Assembly (NCBI RefSeq): GCF_965363235.1
Contig: NC_134846.1
Span: forward strand, 5,833,001 to 5,897,000
From: Mytilus galloprovincialis
Lineage: Eukaryota > Mollusca > Bivalvia > Mytilida > Mytilidae
Length of the DNA: 64,000 nucleotides
Direction of reading: 5' to 3'
Shown here: positions 13,665-25,041 of the stretch, one piece after another
Position numbering within the stretch: the stretch's first letter is position 1
Layout: the number at the start of each line of letters is the position of its first letter
Notes under the pieces: generated by a model
The model's database searches: none
What the model was told of the DNA's origin: nothing
The model's input: the letters and a program-made list of their open reading frames with translations, nothing else
Program-made: the position numbers and the translations under genes

Positions 13665-14050
13665 GTCAAACCGGCACCTGGTTAAATTCGCACCCGGTAT
13701 AGTCAAATCGGCACCTGGTTAAATCGACACCTGATATAGTCAATTCGTCACCCATGTTAAACATATATTTTTAACAGTATTTTCAGCAAAAAGAGTAAAA
13801 ATAAGAAAGGGGTTGCCAGAATTTTGTTCAGTATTTAAGCAAAAAGAGTTAAATACCTAAGGAAGGGATTGTCCAAAAATATTAACTTTCACATTTTTGG
13901 GGGTTCATGTACATTTTGTATATATTTATTTTTCTGAACTATTTTATCAATTGAATAGAAAATATTATTACAAATATTATTGGATGCCGAATTGACTTTA
14001 AATAGGTGCCGATTTGACTAGATGCCGATTTAACCAGGTGCCGATTTGAC
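13665..14050. mobile_element. ~390-bp MITE-like element with repeated terminal arms
   Basis: The left arm (13665-13755) carries 'gtcaaatcggcacctggtta'-type units in tandem. The right arm (about 13980-14050) is the reverse complement, ending 'aaccaggtgccgatttgac'. The interior (13756-13979) is AT-rich with no frame, and has a partial internal direct repeat (cagtattt...agcaaaaagagt). Arms made of short tandem units are typical of fold-back elements. Confidence 0.75.
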
Positions 14051-15655
14051 TTGTACATTTCAAATCCTCTGCGATCGTTTGCCGTATTTTCTTGAGAAAA
14101 GCTGTTTTCCATCATCAAACAGAAGTAGAAACTGCGTAAAAATGATTCTTAAACGCGTCATGATTGTTAAAATAAGTTTAATTCACTTAAAAAACAATTC
14201 TGAAACTTGCGATGTTTAAACAGGAAGTTTAAAAAGCACGTGTTAAAGAAGAAATTAACCGTTGAAAGTCGAATCCGTACATAACAGATATCACTATAAT
14301 ACGACTTTGAAAGTAAAACAGTTCCATCCTCTTGTAAAACGGTCTTTATTATACCTATCACATTAATGTTTGAAGGGTCTTAAGCTTATACAAACCACAC
14401 AAGTCGGTATGAAACACCAAAACGGAATGAACAATAACCGATTACGTTTTGTAGTTTACAAATTCTAAGCTGGTTTACGGTTGTCTTTTTTACTATGTTT
14501 GGATCGTTTCAATCTAGCAGATACCAGTTGATTTCAAATGCATTGAAAACAAACGAGAAATTTGTAATGAAAGGTTTAGTTTTTATATTAATCAGTTTTA
14601 ATTTGATATTAAATAGAAATAACTTATTAATATGGATGAGTTAAAATTATTAGTTTGAAAAATGATGAGAGCGCCCTCTACAATATCAATGATGGCGGAA
14701 CGAAAACAACCACCTCGCCGCGAAATTGAACTTGTTCTCTTATGTCTTGCTTATTGTACTCTATAGTCCGCACCCTCTCTGGAAGGTCCAATTTTGGAGA
14801 ATAAACCCGCGGACTATACAAGCCTTTCTATAGACAGGTCAACATTTTTGTTGTAAATAAAACAAAGTATGTAAACTGGTTCCCTTCCAACTACAACACT
14901 TTGTTCAAGTGTAGCGAAATACAAGCAGATACCAGTTAGTGTGTAAAATAGTAAATATGAAACCGAGTGCGGTAGGCGGAGGCAATAATCGACTTCCTGT
15001 TGTTCTGGTCAATGGTATCGGAACAATGCCGCTGAAGCGTCATTTTCCAAAAATATGTTGATTTTTGGTTATGAAATGGTCAACTTTCTATAGGCTCCAC
15101 TGTACAGCTATATTTACATGAATTACATCTAATAGTTTGTTTGGCAAGGCGGGTTAGTTTTTATGGGATGGAGGGGACAGGAAGCACCCCCTTTTAAAGA
15201 ACTTTAAATATGGGAAACAAATAACCTATTTGATAGTATCTTCAAATGTTGGCTTGCTTTACCCCCACCCCACTTTAAAAGTGTTTGATTCACACCCGGT
15301 TTATTAAACACTGCTGACATCTAGACTTTTAATGAGGCTACTCTATGTTTGACCATCAAAATTAGATAGCGTTTGTTTACTTTAAACAGGAATATATATG
15401 TTAGATATACTGTTCCCAGCTCTAAATCACAGGGACTCGGTTAGCAGATTAAAATTTTATAAATAAATTTGGTGTATTTACTGTCTTCTGATTGGCTAAA
15501 ATTATTAGTTTTATTTTCAATGTTGTCATTTTTTATTGCGACACGCCCACTCTGACGTTGTATATTCATACGCCAACTTGTGTGTACGTTGTTATTGTTA
15601 ATATAAATAATAAAAAAAGTTCTTTGAGCCTTATTTTTGATAGAAATTTATTTAT
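14051..15655. other. Unrecognised sequence with one short inverted repeat
   Basis: A ten-base perfect inverted pair, tatagtccgc (14762-14771) and gcggactata (14809-14818), is the only structure I noted. There are no supported genes. Confidence 0.4.
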
Positions 15656-15812
15656 AATGAATGGCAATAATTTATTTTGATTTTATTGAACCATAAAACT
15701 AATTTTTGACTCTTCACATTTTACATAATCCGCTTTGCGGATTATTCAATGTGAAGAGTCAAAAATTAGTTTTATGGTTCAATAAATTCAAAATAATTAA
15801 TAGCCATTCATT
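15656..15812. repeat. ~157-bp near-perfect hairpin (fold-back element)
   Basis: The arms run about 70 bases each. The shared core is 'accataaaactaatttttga' plus 'ctcttcacat' on the left, with its reverse complement on the right. The top is itself palindromic (aatccgc-ttt-gcggatt). Only a few indels separate the arms at their outer ends. It abuts the family B repeat that starts at about 15813. Confidence 0.85.
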
Positions 15813-16078
15813 AAGTAAATCATAAGCAAAAAACTGCATTTTACCCCTATGTTCTATTTTTAGCTGTGGCGGCCATCTTGGTTGGTTGGCCGGGTCACGC
15901 CACATATTTTTTAAACTAGATACCCAAATAATGATTGTGGCCAAGTTTGGTTTAATTTGGCCCAGTAGTTTCAGAGGAGAAGATTTTTGTAAAAGTTAAC
16001 GACGCCGGACGACGGACGCCAGACGCCAAGTGATGAGAAAAGCTCACTTGGCCCTTCGGGCCAGGTGAGCTAAAAAGG
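15813..16078 (+). repeat. Family B repeat, truncated 3' end with terminal hairpin
   Basis: It matches the last ~260 bases of the larger copy at 16097-17900: 'ggcggccatcttggttggtt', 'ggcccagtagtttcagagga' and a gacgg-rich stretch. It ends in the hairpin agctcacttggccc-ttcg-gggccaggtgagct (stem with one mismatch), followed by CTAAAA. Confidence 0.75.
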
Positions 16079-16096
16079 CAGGATGACAATTTATGA

Positions 16097-17900
16097 AACT
16101 AGAGGCTCTAAAGAGCCTGTGTCGCTCACCTTGGTCTATGTGAATATTAAAGGAAGCAGATGGATTCATGACAAAATTGTGTTTGGTGATGGTGATGTGT
16201 TTGTACATCTTACTTTACTGAACATTCTTGCTGCTTAAAATTATCTCTATCTATAATGAACTTGGCCCATTAGTTTCAGTGGAAAATGTCAGTAAAAATT
16301 TACAAATTTTATGAAAATTGTTAAAAATTGTTAAAAATTGACTATAAAGAACAATAACTCCTAAAGGGGTCAATTGACCATTCCGGTCATGTTGACTTAT
16401 TTGTAAATCTTACTTTGCTGAACATTATTGTTGTTTACAGTTTATCTCTATCAATAACAACATTCAAGATAATGACCAAAAACAGCAAAATTTCCTTAAA
16501 ACTAACAATTCAGGGTCAGCAACCCAACAACGGGTTGTCCGATTCATCTAAAAATTTCAGAGCTGATAAATGTTGACCTGATTAACAATTTTACCGCTTG
16601 TCAGATTTGCTTTAAATGCTTTGGGTTTTGAGTTATAAGCCAAAAACTGCATTTTACCCCATGTTCTATTTTTAGCCATGGCGGCCATCTTGGTTGGATG
16701 GTCGGGTCACCGGACACATTTTTCTAACTACTAACCCAAGAGATGATTGTGGCCAAGTTTGGATTAATTTGGCCCAGTAGTTTCAGAGGAGAAGATTTTT
16801 GTAAAAGATTACTAATCTTTACGAAAAATGGTTGAAAAATGGCTATAAAGGGCAATAACTCCTAAAGGGGTCAACTGACCATTTCAGTCATGTTGACTTA
16901 TTTGTAAATCTTACTTTGCTGAACATTATTGCTGTTTATAGTTTATCTCTATCTATAATAATATTCAAGATAATAACCAAAAAGAGCAAAATTTCCTTAA
17001 AATTACTAATTCAGGGCCAGCAACCCAACAACGGGTTGTCTGATTCATCTGAAAATTTCAGGACAGATAGATCTTGAACCGATAAACAATTTTACCCCTT
17101 GTCAGATTTGCTCTAAATGCTTTGGGTTTTGAGTTATAAGCCAAAAACTGCATTTTACCCCATGTTCTATTTTTAGCCATGGCGGCCATCTTGGTTTGAT
17201 GGCCGGGTCACCGGACACATTTTTCAAACTACTAACCCAAAAGATGATTGTGGCCAAGTTTGGATTAATTTGGCCCAGTAGTTTCAGAGGAGAAGATTTT
17301 TGTAAAATATTACTAAGATTTACGAAAAATGGTTAAAAATTGACTATAAAGGGCAATAACTCTTAAAGGGGTCAACTGACCATTTCAGTCATGTTGACTT
17401 ATTTGTAAATCTTACTTTGTTGAACATTATTGCTGTTTACTGTTTATCTCTATCTATAATAATATTCAAGATAATAACCAAAAACAGCAAAATTTCCTTA
17501 AAATTACTAATTCAGGGGCAGCAACCCAACAACAGGTTATCCGATTCATCTGAAAATTTCAGGGCAGATAGATCTTCACCTGTTTAACAATTCTACCCCG
17601 TCAGATTTGCTCTAAATGCTTTGTTTTTTGTGTTATAAGCCAAAAACTGCATTTTACCCCTATGTTCTATTTTTAGCCATGGCGGCCATCTTGTATGGTT
17701 GGCCGGGTCACCGGACACATTTTTTAAACTAGATACCCCAATGATGATTGTGGCCAAGTTTGGTTTAATTTGGCCCAGTAGTTTCAGAGGAGAAGATTTT
17801 TGTAAAAGTTAACGACGACGACGGACGACGGACGACGACGGACGCCGGACGCCAAGTGATGAGAAAAGCTCACTTGGCCTTTTAGGCCAGGTAAGCTAAA
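16097..17900 (+). mobile_element. Family B repeat, 1.8 kb, with three ~500-bp internal repeats and hairpins at both ends
   Basis: The left end has the perfect palindrome aggctct-aa-agagcct near 16103. The right end has a gacgacgg tract and the hairpin gctcacttggccttttaggc-type at about 17866-17896. Between them 'ccatggcggccatcttg' recurs at 16676, 17177 and 17677, a period of 500-501 bp, and each unit holds the same sequence in order. There is no coding frame. Hairpins at both ends could reflect a rolling-circle or other structured non-autonomous element. The class is unknown. Confidence 0.75.
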
Positions 17901-18244
17901 AAGGGGGAGGGTAATTAATTTGCCAAAAAAATTAAAATAGCCTTCCAAGACTTCATAATTATTTGCTATTGTATAAACATGCAATAATATTTCTATTGAA
18001 TTTGTTGCTTCAAAACGTATTGAACAAATGATTCTTTGTGGATTTTTTTGATACTTTTAGGGGATTAAATGATATTTTTAAATGGAGCTGCCAACGGAAC
18101 AGATTGCATGCAGATATTCCAGTTACCATAATTTACTCAGCAATACTAGTTGGAAGTACAGAGACAGCAAATTAATTAACAGAAGGGAGAACATGACATG
18201 TATCCTTTTGCATAAATAACCCAGGAATCCCAGTGGCAGTGCAA
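17901..18244. other. Unrecognised spacer
   Basis: AT-rich sequence with no supported gene or repeat. Confidence 0.4.
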
Positions 18245-18640
18245 TTTTAATTGGTGCATGTATATCCTGCAGGGATTTATTTTTGGGATCCCACTTTTTT
18301 TTTCCGGGAATCCCAGTATATTTCCACTGGGATTTACATCGGGATCCCGCTTCTTTTAACGGGAATCTCGAAATTTTCTCCCAGTACATTTACATCGGGA
18401 TCCCGCTTCTTTAGCGGGAATCCCGAAATTTTATCCCAGTGGGATCCCAATTGAAATCCCACAATATCCCAGTGGGATCCCAGTACATTTCAACCGGGAT
18501 TTGCATCGGAATTCCCGGATTTTGGGCGGGATTCTCGAAATTTTATCCCGGTGGAATTAGGTGGGATCCCACTTGGAATCCCATCAAAGTTCCAGCCGGG
18601 ATTCCAGTGGAATTCCAGATTTATTTTCTCTTGGGCAATA
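18245..18640 (+). repeat. GGGATCCC-rich degenerate tandem repeat
   Basis: The palindrome gggatccc occurs six times, at 18285, 18341, 18397, 18441, 18474 and 18563. Many near versions (gggaatccc, gggattcc) lie between them, in phrases such as 'acatcgggatcccgcttctt' and 'gaaattttatcccagt'. The first two spacings are 56 bp and later ones are irregular. The frames across it are low-complexity and not believable as genes. Confidence 0.8.
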
Positions 18641-18850
18641 ATTAAATTTTTGTTAAAATCAAACTTAGTTTAATTTTGGACCCTTTGGACTTTAATGTAG
18701 ACCAATTTGAAAACGGGACTAAAAATTAAAAATCTACATACACAGTTAGATTTGGCATATCAAAGAACCCCAATTATTCATTTTTTTATGAAATCAAACA
18801 AAGTTTAATTTAGGACCCCGATTTGGACCAACTTGAAAACTGGGCCAATA
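18641..18850 (+). repeat. Family D repeat, left part (split by an insertion)
   Basis: It contains 'agtttaattttggacccttt', 'ggcatatcaaagaaccccaa' and 'ccaacttgaaaactgggcca', in the same order as in 19957-20170. The family C copy at 18852-19956 separates the two parts, so C most likely inserted into D. Confidence 0.7.
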
Positions 18851-18851
18851 A

Positions 18852-19956
18852 TCAACAAGAGTGCACACGCTGAAATGTCTCGCCTTCTATACTAATCATT
18901 GATATTATGTTGATAGTCCTAAGTATAAAGCTTAGTTTTATTACAACTGTCTCATAAACTTAACATTAACCAAGATAACTAAACAAAGACCAATGAACCT
19001 TGAAAATGAGGTCAAGGTCAGATGAACCATGCCAGGCAGACATGTACAGCTAACAATGCTTCTATACTACATATATAGTTGACTCATTACTTATAGTTTA
19101 AGAAAAATAGACCAAAACACAAAAACTTAACACTGTGCAATGAACCGTGAAAATGAGGTCACCGTCAAATAAAACCTGCGCGACTGACATAAAGATCATA
19201 AAATATTTCCATACACCAAATATAGTTGACCTATGATTGGCATACAGTATTAGATAAAAAGACCAAAACTCAAAAACTTAACTTTGACCACTGAACCATG
19301 AAAATGAGGTCAAGGTCAGATGACATCTGCCCGCTAGACATGAACACCTTACCATCATTCCATGCAACAAATATAGTAGACCTATTGCATATAGTATGAG
19401 AAAAACAGACCAAAACACAAAAATTTAACTATAATAACTGAACCATGAAAATGAGGTCAAGGTCAGATGACACCTGCCAGTTGGACATATACACCTTACA
19501 GTCCTTCCATACACCGAATATACTAGCCCTATTGCTTATAGTATCTGAGATATGGACTTGACCACCAAAACTTAACATTGATCACTGATCCATGAAATGA
19601 GGTCGAGGTCAAGTGAAAACTTTCTGACAGACATGAGGACCTTGCAAGGTACGCACATACCAAATATAGTTATCCTATTACTTAAAATAAGAGAGAATTC
19701 AACATTACAAAAAATTTGAACTTTTTTTTCAAGTGGTCACTGAACCATGAAAATGAGGTCAAGGACATTGGACATGTGACTGACGGAAACTTCATAACAT
19801 GAAGCATCTATATACAAAGTATGAAGCATCCAGGTCTTCCACCTTCTGAAATATAAAGCTTTTAAGAAGTGAGCTAACACCGCCGCCGCCGCCGTAGCCG
19901 CCGCCGGATCACTATCCCTATGTCGAGCTTTCTGCAACAAAAGTTGCAGGCTCGAC
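18852..19956 (-). mobile_element. Family C repeat, ~1.1 kb, minus orientation
   Basis: The element reads from the hairpin gtcgagcctgcaacttttgt...gctcgac near 19956 down to gagtgcacacgctgaaatgt at 18858. It has six internal subunits 144-157 bp apart, each centred on atgaggtcaaggtcagatga or a variant. An inverted, closely similar copy is at 43318-44404, and an old copy is at about 60577-61825. A cgccgccgccg tract follows the terminal hairpin. Conserved-looking short frames in it (for example 19737-19958) are shared by the copies only because the DNA is shared. Confidence 0.8.
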
Positions 19957-21150
19957 AAAAATCTAAGTACATTTTTAGATTCAGCATATCAAAGAACCCC
20001 AAGGATTCAATTTTTGTTAAAATCAAACTAAGTTTAATTTTGGACCCTCTGGACCTTAATGTACACCAATTTGAAAACTGGACCAAAAATTAAGAATCTA
20101 CATACACAGTTAGATTCGGCTTTACAAAGAACCCCAATTACTGAATTTTTGATGAAATCAAACAAAGTTTAATTTTGGACCCTTTGGGCCCCTAATTCCT
20201 AAACTGTTGGTACCAAAACTCCCAAAATCAAACCCAACCTTCCTTTTATGGTCATAAACCTTGTGTTTAAATTTCATAGATTTCTATTTACTTATACTAA
20301 AGTTATGGTGAGAAAACCAAGAATAATGCTTATTTGGGCCCCTTTTTGGCCCCTAATTCCTAAACTGTTCAGATTTCAGATCCCACAATCAATCCCAACC
20401 TTCCTTTCGTGGTCATAAACCTTGTGTTTAAATTTCATTGATTTCTATTTACTTATACTAAAGTTATTGTGCGAAAACCAAGAGTAATGCTTATTTGGGC
20501 CCTTTTTTGGCCCCTAATTCCTAAACAGTTGGAACTAAAACTCCCAAAATCAATTCCAACCTTTCTTTTGTGGTCATAAACCTTGTGTCAAAATTTCATA
20601 GATTTCTATTAACTTAAACTTAAGTTATAGTGCGAAAACCAAGAAAATGCTTATTTGGGCCCTTTTTGGCCCCTAATTCCTTAAATGTTGGGACCTAAAC
20701 TCCCAAAATCAATCCCAACCTTCCTTTTGTGGTCATAAACCTTGTGTTAAAATTTCATAGATTTCTATTCACTTTTACTAAAGTTAGAGTGCGAAAACTA
20801 AAAGTATTCGGACGACGACGCCAAAATCAATCCCAACCTTTCTTTTGTGGTCATAAACCTTGTGTCAAAATTTCATAGATTTCTATTAACTTAAACTTAA
20901 GTTATAGTGCGAAAACCAAGAAAATGCTTATTTGGGCCCTTTTTGGCCCCTAATTCCTTAAATGTTGGGACCTAAACTCCCAAAATCAATCCCAACCTTC
21001 CTTTTGTGGTCATAAACCTTGTGTTAAAATTTCATAGATTTCTATTCACTTTTACTAAAGTTAGAGTGCGAAAACTAAAAGTATTCGAACGACGACGCCA
21101 ACGTGATACCAATATACGACCAAAACATTTTCAATTTTTGCGGTCGTATA
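19957..21150 (+). repeat. Family D repeat with ~160-bp internal units
   Basis: The unit includes 'tttgggcccctttttggccc', 'ctaattcctaaactgtt' and 'tggtcataaaccttgtgtt'. The last piece recurs at about 20249, 20411, 20572, 20731, 20849 and 21008. The right end has a gacgacgacg stretch and a hairpin (tacgacc...ggtcgta, about 21114-21149). I recall this as a mussel dispersed repeat. Confidence 0.75.
20543..21097 (+). repeat. Recent 277-bp tandem duplication inside family D
   Basis: Bases about 20543-20820 are repeated at about 20821-21097 with an offset of 277 bp and almost no differences. The joint reads gacgacgacgcca followed by aaatcaatcc, so the break falls at the gacgacgacg stretch. Confidence 0.85.
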
Positions 21151-21195
21151 AAAATTGGAAAAAATTTTCTTTTTTAATTTCTGAAAAAAATTTAA

Positions 21196-21208
21196 CCCCC
21201 CCCCCCCC
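21196..21208 (+). repeat. Poly-C run
   Basis: Thirteen consecutive C bases. The frames on either side have no support. Confidence 0.9.
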
Positions 21209-21356
21209 ACATTTGTTTTCACCTCCCCTTTCCCTTTTTCCAAAAATGATCTCAATTCAAGTACTAATGGAGCACGATGCCCCTGCTACCATATAATGTT
21301 ATAAAGGGACATAACTTTAGAACTGTAAAATGAGTTTAGGGGTAAGAAGCATTATA

Positions 21357-21424
21357 TAAAAAAGAAGATGTGGTATGATTGCCAATGACACAACCATCCA
21401 CAAAAGACAAAATGACACAGACAT
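21357..21424 (-). repeat. Family A repeat, truncated at the satellite edge
   Basis: It reads aagaagatgtggtatgattg through aaaatgacacagacat, matching family A in reverse, and stops abruptly at 21424 where satellite sequence starts. The expected next bases (taacaactataggtcacc) are absent. Confidence 0.75.
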
Positions 21425-24238
21425 ATCTGTCAGTTGATTTATCCCGTAATAATAATGATACTGTGACCTATAGACATGGTGTCAGAGTCAACCTATCACA
21501 GTCAGAATATTTATCCCGTAACAATAATGATACTATGACCTATAGACATGGTGTCAGAGTCAATCTATCACAGTCAGATGATTTATCCTGTAACAATAAT
21601 GATACCTTGACCAATAGAAATGGTGTCGGAGTCAATCTATCACAGTCAGATTATTTATCCCGTAACAATAATGATACTGTGACATATAGACATGGTGTCA
21701 GAGTCAATTTATCATAGTCAGATGATATATCCTGTAACAATGATGATACTGTGACCTATAGACATAGTGTCAGAATCAATCTATCACAGTCAGATGATTT
21801 ATCCTGTAACAATGATGATACTGTGAGTTATAGACATAGTGTAAGAATCAGTCTATCACAGTCAGATGATTTTTCCTGTAACAATAATAATACTTTGACC
21901 TATAGACATATTGTCAGAGTCAATCTATCACAGTCAGATGATTTATCCTTTATAAAAAATGGTACTGTGGCCTATAGACATGGTGTCATAGTCAATCGAT
22001 CACAGTCAGGTGATTTATTCTGTAGCAATAATGGTACTGTGGCCTATAGACATAGTGTCAGAGTCAATTTATCACAGTCAGATGATTTATCCCGTAATAA
22101 TTATGATACTGTGACCTATAGACATGGTGTAAGAGGCAATCTATCACAGTCAGATGATTTATCCCGGAAAAATAATGATACTGTGACCTATAGACATGGT
22201 GTCAGAGTCAATCTATCACAGTCCGATGATTTATCCTGTAACAATAATGATGCCTTGACCAAAAGAAATGGCGTCAGAGTAAACCTATTACAGTCAGATG
22301 ATTTATCCTGTACCACCAATGGTACTGTGGTCAATAGACATAGTGTCAGAGTCAATCTATTACAGTGAGATGATATCTCCTGTAATAATAATGATAATGT
22401 GACCTATAGACATGATGTCAGAGTTAATCTATCACAGTCATATGATTTATCCTGTAACAATAATGATACTGTGACCTATAGACATGGTGTCAGAGTCAAT
22501 CTATCACAGTCAGATGATTTATCCTATAACAGTAATGATACCTTGACCAATAGAAATGGCGTCAGAGTAAATCTGTCACAGTCAGATGATTTATCCTGTA
22601 CCACTAGTGGTACTGTGGCCAATAGACATAGTGTCAGAGTCAATCAATCACAGTCAGATGATTTATCCTGTAACGGTAATGATACTGTCACCTATAGACA
22701 TGATGTCAGAGTCAATCTATCACAGTCAGACGATTTATCCTGTAACAATGATGATAATGTGACCCATAGACATAGTTGTCAGAATCAATCTATCACAGTC
22801 AGATGATTTATCCTGTAACAATAATGATACTTTGACTTATAGACATAGTGTCAGAGTCAATCTATCGCAGTCAGATGATTCATCCTGTAACAAAAATGGT
22901 ACTGTGGCCTATAGATATGGTGTCATAGTCAATCCATCACAATCAGATGCTTTATCCTGTAACAAAAATGGCACTGTGGCATATAAACGTGGTGTCAGAG
23001 TCAATCTATCACAGTCAGGTGATTAATCCTGTAGCAATAATGGTACTGTGGCCTATAGACATAGTGTCAGAGTCAATTTATCACATTCAGATGATTTATC
23101 CCGTAATAATAATGAAACTGTGACCTATAGACGTGGTGTCAGAGTCAATCTATCACAGTCAGGTGATTAATCCTGTAGCAATAATGGTACTGTGGCCTAT
23201 AGACATGGTGTAAGAGTCAATCTATCACAGTCAGATGATTTATCCCGTATCAATAATGACACTGTGACCTATAGACATGGTGTCAGAGTCAATCTATCAC
23301 AGTCAGATGATTTATCCTGTAACAATAATGATACCTTGAACAAAAGAAAAGGCGTCAGAGTAAATATATCACAGTCAGATGATTTATCCTGTACCACTAG
23401 TGGTACTGTGGCCAATAGACATAGTGTCAGAGTCAATCTATCACAGTCAGATGATATATCATGTAACAATAATGATACTGTGACCTATAGACATGGCGTC
23501 AGAGTCAATCTATCACAGTCATATGATTTATCATGTAACAATAATGATACTGTCACCTATAGACATGATGTCAGAGACAATCTATCACAGTCATATGATT
23601 TATCCTGTAACAATAATGATACTGTGACCTATAGACATGGCGTCAGAGTCAATCTATCACAGTCATATGATTTATCCTGTAACAATAATGATACTGTGAC
23701 CTATGGACATGGTGTCAGAGTCAATCTATCACAGTCAGACGATTTATCCCGTATCAATAATGACACTGTGACCTATAGACATGGCGTCAGAGTCAATCTA
23801 TCACAGTCATATGATTTATCATGTAACAATAATGATACTGTCACCTATAGACATGATGTCAGAGACAATCTATCACAGTCATATGATTTATCCTGTAACA
23901 ATAATGATACTGTGACCTATAGACATGGCGTCAGAGTCAATCTATCACAGTCATATGATTTATCCTGTAACAATAATGATACTGTGACCTATGGACATGG
24001 TGTCAGAGTCAATATATCACAGTCAGATGATTTATCCCGTATCAATAATGACACTGTGACCTATAGACATGATGTCAGAATCAATCTATCAAAGTCCGAT
24101 GATTTATCCTGTAACAGATAATGATACCTTGACCAATAGAAATGGTGTCAGAGTAAATCTATCACAGTCAGATGATTTATCTTGTACCAATAATGGTACT
24201 TTGGCCAATATACATAGTGTGAGAGTCAATCTATCACC

Positions 24239-24946
24239 GTGATAGATTGACTCTGACACCATGTCTATAGGTCACAGTATCATTATTGTTACGGGATAAA
24301 TCATCTGACTGTGATAGATTGACTCTGACACCATGTCTATAGGTCACAGTATCATTATTATTACGGGATAAATCATCTGACTGTGATAGATTGACTCTGA
24401 CACCACGTCTATAGGCCACAGTACCATTTTTTGTTACAGGATAAATCATCTGACAGTGATAGATTGACTCTGACACTATGTCTATAGGTCACGGTATCCT
24501 TATTGTTACAGGATAAATCATCTGACTGTGATATATTGACTCTGACAGTATGTATATAGGTCACAGTATTATTATTGTTACAGGATAAATCTTCTGACTG
24601 TGATAGATTGACTCTCACACTATGTATATTGGCCAAAGTACCATTATTGGTACAAGATAAATCATCCGACTGTGATAGATTTACTCTGACACATTTTCTA
24701 TTGGTCAAGGTATCATTATTGTTACAGGATAAATTATCGGACTGTGATTGATTGATTCTGACACTATGTCTATAGGTCACAGTATCATTATTGTTACAGG
24801 ATAAATCATCTGACTGTGATAGATTGACTCTGACACCATGTCTATAGGTCACAGTATCATTATTATTACGGGATAAATCATCTGACTGTGTTAGATTGAC
24901 TCTGACACCAAGTCTATAGGCCACAGTACCCATTTTGTTACAGGAT
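24239..24946 (-). repeat. Inverted block of ~10 monomers within satellite 1
   Basis: The monomers switch to reverse orientation at 24238/24239, where gtcaatctatcac-c-gtgatagattgac forms a perfect palindrome. They switch back near 24946 (tgttacaggataataatgtaaca). The block is about 708 bp, or 9.8 monomers. The neighbouring plus-strand monomers can pair with it over its whole length. Confidence 0.9.
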
Positions 24947-25041
24947 AATAATGTAACAATAATGATACTGTCACCTATAGACATGATGTCAGAGACAATC
25001 TATCACAGTCATACGATTTATCCTGTAACAATAATGATACT

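Noticed and set aside
14762..14818. Ten-base inverted pair tatagtccgc / gcggactata as a MITE
   Set aside because: The arms are short, there is no target duplication and no second copy in the window.
19737..19958. Frame similar to the one at 43317-43523, suggesting a conserved small protein
   Set aside because: Both lie in the 5' end of family C copies. The similarity is explained by DNA-level repeat homology, and the alanine run is a cgg/ccg tract.
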